Below, one piece after another: positions 1 to 4,992 of a stretch of 5,350 nt of DNA; within the stretch, counting starts at the first letter, position 1; each line of letters starts with the position of its first letter. The translations under genes and the position numbers were made by a program. Under the pieces are notes generated by a model. The model did no database searches. It was not told where the DNA came from and saw only the letters and a program-made list of their open reading frames with translations. Source of the DNA: Bacteroidales bacterium (GTDB lineage Bacteria; Bacteroidota; Bacteroidia; Bacteroidales; JALTDM01); the NCBI GenBank assembly GCA_027074135.1, contig JALTDM010000324.1, positions 1 to 5,350 of the forward strand, written 5' to 3'.

Positions 1-1
1 G

Positions 2-427
2 ATTAATTATGTAAGAGGAGAAAGATTTGAAAGTTTTGAAAAGGTTTGTGCTGACGAACTAAAAGTGAAAAAAGAAATTATATGTGAATTAAAAAGACGA
101 ATAACTGAAAACGAAAAATATCTTAAAGAAATTAAAACGGCTAGAAATAAAGTTTTGGCACATTTGGATAAAAAGTATATTGACCATAAATTTGATATAA
201 ATATTGAAACAACAGGGAAAATATTGGATTTAGCCATAGAACTGTTTAATACATTGAATTATGAATTAAAAGGGAAATCTTCCATAAGTAAAGATAATGA
301 TTTTATCATTTCTACACTCAACCCGATAATCAAATATCAAGAATTGCATAAAGAAATAAGGTCAGCCAACAGAAAAAAACAAAAGTTTATTGAGGTGGAA
401 AAATTAAATAAAATTATTAATTCTTGA
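2..427 (+). CDS. HEPN-domain protein, AbiU2-like (partial, 5' end outside window)
   Basis: The frame is open from base 2 to the TGA at 425-427, giving 141 visible residues, so the gene begins left of the window. The first possible start codon, a GTG at 65, lies inside a continuous helical stretch and is probably not the true start. The protein is lysine/glutamate-rich and predicted helical. The key signature is R-N-K-V-L-A-H (bases 143-163), an R-N-x4-H motif, followed by Leu-Asp. In HEPN proteins this motif forms the RNase active site or nucleotide-binding face, and 'RNKxLAHLD' is typical of the AbiU2-type HEPN family found near abortive-infection and toxin-antitoxin genes. A second helical stretch follows, then a basic tail (RKKQK) ending KIINS. 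Seen: motif, helical character, truncation. Inferred: RNA cleavage or a defence role. It could instead be a non-catalytic HEPN protein. No partner gene is visible downstream. Confidence 0.6.
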   Translation: MNYVRGERFESFEKVCADELKVKKEIICELKRRITENEKYLKEIKTARNKVLAHLDKKYIDHKFDINIETTGKILDLAIELFNTLNYELKGKSSISKDNDFIISTLNPIIKYQELHKEIRSANRKKQKFIEVEKLNKIINS

Positions 428-569
428 ACTTTTTATGTCTATATCAATCCATTCCTACTGTGTTCCACACAATTGTATCAGTGTTTAATAAATTTACGAT
501 TTTTTGCATTTTGTTTTGTAGTGACATACGACTGTGTTACTACTAGTATATTTTTGACCTGGATTTTTG

Positions 570-595
570 GTTCTTTGTATCAACTGACAAAGAAC
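570..595. repeat. Perfect 9-bp inverted repeat (hairpin)
   Basis: GTTCTTTGT (570-578) and ACAAAGAAC (587-595) are perfect complements around an 8-base loop. No T-run follows on either strand, so a terminator is unlikely. Its position just before the first repeat copy (604-660) suggests it belongs to the same repeat-rich patch. It could also be a protein-binding dyad. Function unknown. Confidence 0.6.
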
Positions 596-603
596 AATTA
601 AAG

Positions 604-660
604 CTATGGCTAAAGCCAACGGATTTTTTATTCGCTTTGTTTTTTCACCTTGAAAGGCAG
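604..660 (+). repeat. Diverged partial copy of the 823-965 repeat element
   Basis: Aligns without gaps to 901-957 with 47 of 57 bases identical by hand count. Shared landmarks are GGCT-aa/ga-AGCC, a T-rich tract, TTCGCTTTG, and CACCTT-x-AAAGG. The terminal hairpin is degraded here (CACCTTGAAAGGCAG rather than CCCCACCTTAAAAGGTGGGG), and I found no left inverted-repeat end, so this looks like a decayed or truncated copy. Confidence 0.7.
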
Positions 661-662
661 TT

Positions 663-692
663 GTTAATTTGCTAATGAATTAATTTGTTAAT
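663..692 (+). repeat. Short AT-rich direct repeats (AATTTGYTAAT type)
   Basis: GTTAATTTGCTAAT (663-676) and ATTAATTTGTTAAT (679-692) match at 12 of 14 bases, and a further weaker unit (CTGCCAATTAC) follows. Low-complexity spacer repeats of this kind are frequent between genes in Bacteroidota. They are flanked by GGCAG (656-660) and CTGCC (693-697), which could pair. No function is suggested. Confidence 0.45.
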
Positions 693-783
693 CTGCCAAT
701 TACTTGATTTACTGTTAATAGCAGTTGTAGTAATGTGTCGGTCAGGTCAAAATGGCGGGTATGCGGAGGTGTGAAAAAAATCA

Positions 784-800
784 GGCGGTAATTTATTGCC
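784..800. repeat. Imperfect hairpin with G-T pairs
   Basis: GGCGGTAA (784-791) can pair with TTATTGCC (793-800) if two G-T wobble pairs are allowed, with some opening of the stem needed for a loop. It is weak and may be chance. It is listed because it lies just outside the 823-965 unit. Confidence 0.3.
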
Positions 801-822
801 GACTGTAAAAATAAAGAGATAT

Positions 823-965
823 GAATAGCACCACCTTTTAAGGCGGTGTACGGTAATGGAGCACCAAGCGTGCGGGGCTTTAGCCCCCGGATATAAAAAT
901 CTAAGGCTGAAGCCAACAGTTTTTTTATTCGCTTTGTTTCCCCACCTTAAAAGGTGGGGCTATTC
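823..965. repeat. 143-bp REP/MITE-like element with terminal inverted repeats and nested hairpins
   Basis: The left end 823-848 is the reverse complement of the right end 940-965 at 23 of 26 positions, both ends having GAATAGC outermost. Each end is also a hairpin: CACCaCCTT-tt-AAGGcGGTG on the left (829-848), and a perfect 9-bp stem CCCCACCTT/AAGGTGGGG with an AA loop on the right (940-959). Inside are GGGGCT-tt-AGCCCC (874-887) and GGCT-ga-AGCC (905-914). No target-site duplication is evident in the flanks, and no T-run follows the stems. The design fits a non-coding REP/BIME-like or miniature inverted-repeat element; a second, decayed half copy at 604-660 shows it is repetitive. Mobilisation by an unseen transposase, for example a REP-associated IS200-like enzyme, is inference. 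Function unknown. Confidence 0.7.
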
Positions 966-992
966 AAAAAAAGGAAAGATTAAATCGGTAAT

Positions 993-1008
993 GAGGTTGT
1001 CTCAAAAG
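993..1008. repeat. Possible solo insertion-sequence end
   Basis: GAGGTTGTCTCAAAAG resembles, from memory, the terminal inverted repeats (GAGxxTGTCTCAAAA type) of some insertion sequences in Bacteroidota and Firmicutes. No second inverted end and no transposase are in the window, so it would be a remnant at best. Tentative, since 16 bases is short. Confidence 0.25.
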
Positions 1009-1028
1009 GCAGCCAAATTATCAATCAA

Positions 1029-1048
1029 AACCGGGCTGAAACCCGGTT
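1029..1048. repeat. Perfect 7-bp hairpin upstream of ispG
   Basis: AACCGGG (1029-1035) pairs with CCCGGTT (1042-1048) around a 6-base loop, CTGAAA. The core GGGCTGAAACCC resembles the GGCTGAAGCC hairpin of the neighbouring repeat unit, suggesting related REP-like origin. No T-run follows. It sits about 50 bp upstream of the candidate ispG -7 element, so a regulatory role is possible but unsupported. Confidence 0.55.
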
Positions 1049-1098
1049 AACTAACAAATGAAAAAATGCAACAGATGAAGTATTACCTTTATTTTAAT

Positions 1099-1106
1099 TA
1101 ACTTTG
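1099..1106 (+). promoter_or_regulatory. Candidate Bacteroidota -7 promoter element for ispG
   Basis: TAACTTTG matches the TAnnTTTG -7 consensus of the Bacteroidota housekeeping sigma factor exactly and lies 20 bases before the ispG ATG, implying a very short leader. No clear -33 TTG is found at the expected distance upstream, which lowers confidence. It would drive ispG and probably the propeller gene behind it. Confidence 0.4.
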
Positions 1107-1126
1107 GCAAAAATTACTTTCTTGAT

Positions 1127-2863
1127 ATGGAACGTGTAAAGACCATAGAGGTTGATGTTGCGGGAAAAATAAAAATCGGTGGTGAAAATCCTGTTGCAAT
1201 TCAATCAATGACAAATACTTACAATAAAGATACCGAAAAAACATATAAGCAAATTCTATCCATTTACCAAGCAGGTGCAAAACTCGTGCGTCTGACACTT
1301 CCTACCGCAGCAGACATGAAAAATGTTGAGATTATTAAGCAAAAGTTAGATGACATGGGTTATTCTACAATACCACTTATTGCAGACATTCATTTTTCGC
1401 CGAAGGTGGCGGTAAAAGCAGCCTCAATTTTTGACAAAATAAGAATAAACCCCGGCAATTATGCCGAAGCTCGCCACATAAAAGATATTAGAAGTCACAT
1501 TAAGCAGCAGCTTGAGCCGCTTGTATCGTTACTTAATAAAGAAGGTAAAGCCTTGCGTGTAGGTGTAAACCACGGATCGCTTTCGGAAAGGATGTTGGAA
1601 AAATACGGTGATACTGAAGAAGGTATGGTAAATTCTGCACTTGAGTATTTGGACATTTTGAGGGAATTAGATTTTGACAATGTGATAGTATCTCTTAAGG
1701 CTACAAAGCCTAAAGTAGTTGTTTATGCCAACAGGTTGATAGTGAAAAAGTTTAAGGAGAGAGGCATTTTTTATCCCTTGCATATCGGCGTAACGGAAGC
1801 AGGTTACGGAATGGACGGAAGAATTAAATCTGCTGTAGGAATTGGAGTTTTGCTTGCAGAAGGTATTGGCGATACTATCAGAGTTTCGCTAACCGAGCCA
1901 CCACAGGACGAAGTTAGACCTGCAAGGATTATTCTTGATTATGCAACGCAGTTGGTCGAAAGTTCGGTATTGCCTTCGTATCACTCGCCTGTGAGTTACG
2001 AAAAGAAAACCACAAAGGAAATTCTAGGCATTGGTGGAAACAACAAACCTGTTGTTTTTTATTTTGTAAATGGTAACGAAAAGCCTGCTTTTGAAAATGA
2101 CCTTGAGCCCGACTTTTTGCTGAAAGTGGTTGACAATGAATTTAAAGTGGAAAATTACAAAACGGGTGAAGTTTACGATGCATACAGGAAGGAAAATTAT
2201 GAAATCTCTGATTCGGATAAGTTTTTGGTTGTCAACATAAACGATCTTGATTTTAACCTGGCTGCAAAGTTGAAGGCAGACAGCAGAACGGTTACAATTT
2301 TGCTAATGGGAGGCGATAACCCTATAGAACAGCAGCAAAAATTATATAAAATTCTTGACAAATTCGGCATTGAAACGCCTGTGGTATTTGCGAGGAATTA
2401 TGAGGATGCGGATTACGAAGAGTTTTACATCAAAGCGGCAATTGATATGTCGTATTCATTTATAAACGGTTACGGTAACGGTATAATGATAAGCAACCAC
2501 AATTTTTCTCCATCGGAAATTACAAAAGTTGCGTTCAAGATTTTGCAGGCGACTGGTGACAGAATAAATTTTACAGAATACATTGCTTGCCCGTCGTGTG
2601 GCAGAACACTTTTTGACATTGAAGAGACCACCAAAAAGATTGAAGCTAAAACAAAACATTTAAAAGGTGTAAAAATAGCTGTAATGGGCTGTATTGTGAA
2701 TGGTCTCGGAGAAATGGCAGACGCGGATTACGGATATGTAGGTACGGCACCGGGAAAGATTTCGCTGTACAAAAACAGGGAACTGATAAAAAAAGATATC
2801 CCCGAAGAAAATGCAGTAGAAGAATTGCTTAGGTTGATAGAAAAAGACAGAAAAACCGAATGA
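1127..2863 (+). CDS. ispG: 4-hydroxy-3-methylbut-2-en-1-yl diphosphate synthase (IspG/GcpE), long three-domain form
   Basis: Cytosolic [4Fe-4S] enzyme of the MEP pathway, reductively converting MEcPP to HMBPP for isoprenoid synthesis. 578 residues. Residues 1 to about 285 are the TIM barrel, with QSMTNT (26-31), ADIHF (86-90), KIRINPGN (104-111), VGVNHGSLSERML (145-157) and a GVTEAGYGMDGRIKSA stretch (221-236). Residues about 286-465 are the insertion domain of Bacteroidota and plant IspG. The C-terminal cluster domain has C488 and C491 (CPSCGRT), C522 (MGCIVNG) and E529, spaced as the known three-Cys-plus-Glu ligand set. Oddity: the usual NGPGE loop reads NGLGE, with Leu527 where Pro is expected. 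The ATG at 1127 is chosen because an in-frame TGA lies at 1076-1078 and a -7 element sits 20 bases upstream. There is no clear ribosome binding site, which is usual in this phylum. Identity is secure. Confidence 0.97.
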   Translation: MERVKTIEVDVAGKIKIGGENPVAIQSMTNTYNKDTEKTYKQILSIYQAGAKLVRLTLPTAADMKNVEIIKQKLDDMGYSTIPLIADIHFSPKVAVKAASIFDKIRINPGNYAEARHIKDIRSHIKQQLEPLVSLLNKEGKALRVGVNHGSLSERMLEKYGDTEEGMVNSALEYLDILRELDFDNVIVSLKATKPKVVVYANRLIVKKFKERGIFYPLHIGVTEAGYGMDGRIKSAVGIGVLLAEGIGDTIRVSLTEPPQDEVRPARIILDYATQLVESSVLPSYHSPVSYEKKTTKEILGIGGNNKPVVFYFVNGNEKPAFENDLEPDFLLKVVDNEFKVENYKTGEVYDAYRKENYEISDSDKFLVVNINDLDFNLAAKLKADSRTVTILLMGGDNPIEQQQKLYKILDKFGIETPVVFARNYEDADYEEFYIKAAIDMSYSFINGYGNGIMISNHNFSPSEITKVAFKILQATGDRINFTEYIACPSCGRTLFDIEETTKKIEAKTKHLKGVKIAVMGCIVNGLGEMADADYGYVGTAPGKISLYKNRELIKKDIPEENAVEELLRLIEKDRKTE

Positions 2864-2890
2864 ATAAAAAAAATTAAAATTTTGAAAAAA

Positions 2891-4162
2891 ATGGTTTTTA
2901 AGACTATTTTTCTAATTGTGCTAATATTTACAAATTTCCTTGCTGTTTCGCAAACTATAGAATGGCAAAAACTGTTAGGGGGCAGCAAAGAAGATGAGGC
3001 GTTTTCAATTGTGCAATCAGGTTATGGGGGATACGTTGTTGCCGGATATTCTTATTCGGATGATGGAGATATTGCAAAACATCATAAGAGTACTGATTAC
3101 GATAATTCTGATTTTTGGATTGTTAAGATAGATTTTGCCGGTAATATAGAGTGGCAAAAATCTCTCGGTGGTACTAAAGATGAGATTGCGTTTTCTGTTG
3201 TTTCCACTAATGATGGAGGATATGCAGTAGCAGGATATTCTTATTCTAATGATGGAGATGTGTCTGGAAATCATGGAGATGCAGATTTTTGGGTGGTAAA
3301 ATTAGATTCCGAAGGTAAAATTCAATGGCAAAAGTCTTTAGGCGGAAGCAAAGAGGAATATGCTTATTCAATTGTTCAAACTATTGACGGAGGTTATGTT
3401 GTGGCAGGTTACACTGATTCCAACGATGGTGATGTTTCCGGTAATCATGGTAATGCTGACAGTTGGATAGTAAAATTAGATTCTAAAGGTAACATTATAT
3501 GGCAAAAAACACTGGGAGGAACAGGTGACGACTATGCATATTCAATTATTCAAACTACAGATGGAGGATATATTTTTGCAGGATGGTCTTACTCAAACAA
3601 TGGTGATGTAGCGAGAAATCATGGCGAGTCCGACTATTGGATCGTAAAATTAGATTCAAAAGGTAATTTCAGTTGGCAAAAATTATTAGGTGGAAGTGGA
3701 GAGGACCAAGCATATTCCATTATTCAAACGGTTGACGGCAGTTATGTAATTGCAGGTTATTCTTATTCGGATGATGGGGATGTAATAGGTAATCATGGTG
3801 ATTCTGATTATTGGATAGTGAAATTAGACAGTGCCGGTAATATTTTGTGGCAAAAGTCGCTGGGTGGGAGTGGTGAAGATGATGCTTTCTCAATTGTTAA
3901 TACAAATGATGGAGGTTATATTGCGGGAGGTAATTCTAATTCCAATGATGGTGATGTTTTCGGTAATCAAGGTAATGCTGACTGTTGGATAGTAAAATTG
4001 GATACTTCTGGTAATTTTCAAAGACAAAAGTCAGTAGGAGGTATTGATGACGATTTTGCAAATTCTGTTATACAAACCAAAGACAAAGAATCTGTTATAG
4101 CTGGATATTCATATTCTGATCAGGGAGATGCGGATTTTTGGATAGTAAAAATCAGTAAGTGA
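2891..4162 (+). CDS. Exported seven-repeat protein, predicted seven-bladed beta-propeller
   Basis: 423 residues from the ATG at 2891; a TTG at 2882 (Met-Lys-Lys in front) is an alternative start. A signal peptide is evident: short basic start, hydrophobic run IFLIVLIF, then a likely signal peptidase I site near LAVSQ. There is no lipobox cysteine. The rest is seven tandem repeats, usually 58 residues, of the form xxWQKSLGGSxEDxAYSIxQTxDGGYVVAGYSYSNDGDV...DYWIVKLDSxGN. Repeat number and strand pattern fit a closed propeller; family members are common, mostly uncharacterised, in Bacteroidota secreted or surface proteins. Repeat 1 has a 5-residue insertion and repeat 7 is short (48 residues) and diverged. 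The protein stops right after repeat 7 with no type IX secretion sorting domain, so periplasmic or other localisation is possible. It starts 27 bp after ispG and is probably cotranscribed. Ligand and function unknown. Confidence 0.88.
   Translation: MVFKTIFLIVLIFTNFLAVSQTIEWQKLLGGSKEDEAFSIVQSGYGGYVVAGYSYSDDGDIAKHHKSTDYDNSDFWIVKIDFAGNIEWQKSLGGTKDEIAFSVVSTNDGGYAVAGYSYSNDGDVSGNHGDADFWVVKLDSEGKIQWQKSLGGSKEEYAYSIVQTIDGGYVVAGYTDSNDGDVSGNHGNADSWIVKLDSKGNIIWQKTLGGTGDDYAYSIIQTTDGGYIFAGWSYSNNGDVARNHGESDYWIVKLDSKGNFSWQKLLGGSGEDQAYSIIQTVDGSYVIAGYSYSDDGDVIGNHGDSDYWIVKLDSAGNILWQKSLGGSGEDDAFSIVNTNDGGYIAGGNSNSNDGDVFGNQGNADCWIVKLDTSGNFQRQKSVGGIDDDFANSVIQTKDKESVIAGYSYSDQGDADFWIVKISK
2957..4159 (+). repeat. Seven tandem repeats (about 174 bp each) inside the propeller gene
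   Basis: Boundaries set at the residue before W/R-Q-K: 2957-3145 (63 aa), 3146-3319, 3320-3493, 3494-3667, 3668-3841, 3842-4015 (58 aa each), and 4016-4159 (48 aa). Repeats 2-6 keep WQK, LGG, DGGY or DGSY, GDV and W-(I/V)-VKLD. Blade 1 carries extra residues (HHKSTDYDN region). Blade 7 has RQK for WQK, KDKES for the usual DGGY turn, and lacks the GDVxGNxG loop. At DNA level the units are similar but not identical, so duplication is not very recent. Confidence 0.92.
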
Positions 4163-4166
4163 TTTT
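4148..4166. terminator. Weak dyad between convergent genes
   Basis: AAAATCA (4148-4154) pairs with TGATTTT (4160-4166) around 5 bases and overlaps the propeller gene's TGA. The only gene-free gap between the convergent ends is 21 bp. The stem is AT-rich and no long T-run follows, so termination here is a guess. Confidence 0.2.
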
Positions 4167-4183
4167 GGATTAGCTACTTTCTT

Positions 4184-4954
4184 TTAGAGCATTATTTCTC
4201 CTTCGAAAACAAAAGTGGCAGGTCCCCGTAACCAAATGTCAGAAAATCCTTTATCTTTTTTGTTAAACTTCACGGAAAGTTTGCCTCCTCGTGCAGTTAT
4301 ATTTACTGGCGGGGTTATTCCAAACAATACATTGGCAGCAAGGGCAGTTGCAACCGTTCCGGTACCGCACGCAAGAGTTTCGTCCTCTACGCCACGCTCG
4401 TAAGTGCGCATAAAAATTTGTCCGTTTTTCAGTTCCACAAAGTTTACATTTATGCCTTCGGGAAATTCATCGGAATACCTTATTTTTCTACCTTCAGTTA
4501 CCACATCAATGTCATCTAAATTTTCTGTGAAAATTACAATGTGAGGTGAGCCTGTATCTGCAATAAATTTATTTTCGTTTATTTTATAATCGCTTACATT
4601 ATTCATTTTCAGTTCAATATCGTCACTACTATGAAGTATTGCTTTATGAATGCCGTCTATTGCTTCAAATTCCGTAGTAGTGCCTATTAAGCCTGTTTCC
4701 TTGGCAAATGCCACAATACATCTGCCACCATTTCCGCACATAGTACCTTCGGCACCGTCGGAATTATAATACTTCATTGCAAAATCGTACTTATCAGAAG
4801 GCATAAGTTCCATAAATCCATCCGCGCCAATGCCAAAATGTCTGTCGCACAGGAATTTGATTTGTTCTTGTGTTAAATTAATTTTTTGTTCAAGATTATT
4901 TATGATTACGAAATCGTTTCCCGCACCGTGGTATTTGTAAAAGTGTAGTTTCAT
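4184..4954 (-). CDS. dapF: Diaminopimelate epimerase
   Basis: Cofactor-independent cytosolic epimerase that interconverts LL- and meso-diaminopimelate, the step before lysine and the source of meso-DAP for peptidoglycan. 256 residues, close to family size. The start MKLHFYKYHGAGNDFVIIN holds the conserved GAGNDF (residues 10-15). The two catalytic cysteines are visible: C73 in MCGNGGRC (72-79) and C196 in ACGTGT (195-200). Other family signatures are FGIGADG (40-46), NSDG (64-67), INVNFVE (168-174) and YERGVEDET (185-193). The two halves are the expected mirrored domains. The ATG at 4954 gives the standard N-terminus directly before the substrate-binding GAGNDF, so the start is firm. It is convergent with the propeller gene (21-bp gap) and downstream of, and co-oriented with, an RloB-family gene ending 38 bp away. 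No lysine-pathway neighbour is in the window. No defect seen. Confidence 0.97.
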   Translation of the reverse strand: MKLHFYKYHGAGNDFVIINNLEQKINLTQEQIKFLCDRHFGIGADGFMELMPSDKYDFAMKYYNSDGAEGTMCGNGGRCIVAFAKETGLIGTTTEFEAIDGIHKAILHSSDDIELKMNNVSDYKINENKFIADTGSPHIVIFTENLDDIDVVTEGRKIRYSDEFPEGINVNFVELKNGQIFMRTYERGVEDETLACGTGTVATALAANVLFGITPPVNITARGGKLSVKFNKKDKGFSDIWLRGPATFVFEGEIML

Positions 4955-4992
4955 TGAAGTGAATTTATAAAAATGTTATATAATAAGATGTC

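Larger units (their letters stand above)
428..1126. other. Gene-free, palindrome-rich intergenic region
   Basis: About 700 bp between the HEPN-like gene and ispG without a credible coding frame. The short open frames here cross hairpins and repeats and resemble no family. From left to right it holds an AT-rich stretch with nothing recognisable (428-569), a 9-bp hairpin (570-595), a partial repeat copy (604-660), AT-rich short direct repeats (663-692), an imperfect hairpin (784-800), a 143-bp inverted-repeat unit (823-965), a possible insertion-sequence end (993-1008), a 7-bp hairpin (1029-1048) and a candidate ispG promoter (1099-1106). None of the hairpins is followed by a T-run, so they do not look like intrinsic terminators. 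Confidence 0.75.

Noticed and set aside
7..237. 76-residue minus-strand open frame at the left edge
   Set aside because: Antisense to the HEPN-like gene, whose frame carries a real motif and is open to the edge.
549..556. TATTTTTG as a second TAnnTTTG promoter element
   Set aside because: No TTG at suitable spacing upstream and no gene start within about 570 bp downstream; likely chance in AT-rich DNA.
680..916. 78-residue open frame on the minus strand in the spacer
   Set aside because: It overlaps the repeat unit and AT-rich short repeats; there is no recognisable motif or supporting context.
940..965. Intrinsic terminator at the strong GC-rich hairpin
   Set aside because: The stem is perfect, but no T-run follows on either strand, and both flanking genes are far away.
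823..1048. CRISPR array
   Set aside because: Repeats are few, inverted and unevenly spaced, with no constant repeat-spacer unit.
856..1050. 64-residue open frame on the plus strand in the spacer
   Set aside because: It runs through the nested hairpins of the repeat element and the 1029-1048 hairpin, has no family resemblance, and its composition follows the palindromes.
428..1126. tRNA, riboswitch or other known structured RNA
   Set aside because: No cloverleaf, no TTCGA-type T-loop arm, and no known riboswitch core could be recognised; the hairpins are explained by repeats.
2728..2988. 86-residue minus-strand open frame spanning the ispG/propeller junction
   Set aside because: Antisense shadow of conserved IspG C-terminal residues and of the propeller signal peptide.
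3017..3274. 85-residue minus-strand frame with repeated ISIIRIRIS segments
   Set aside because: The repetition is the antisense image of propeller repeats 1 and 2, not an independent gene.
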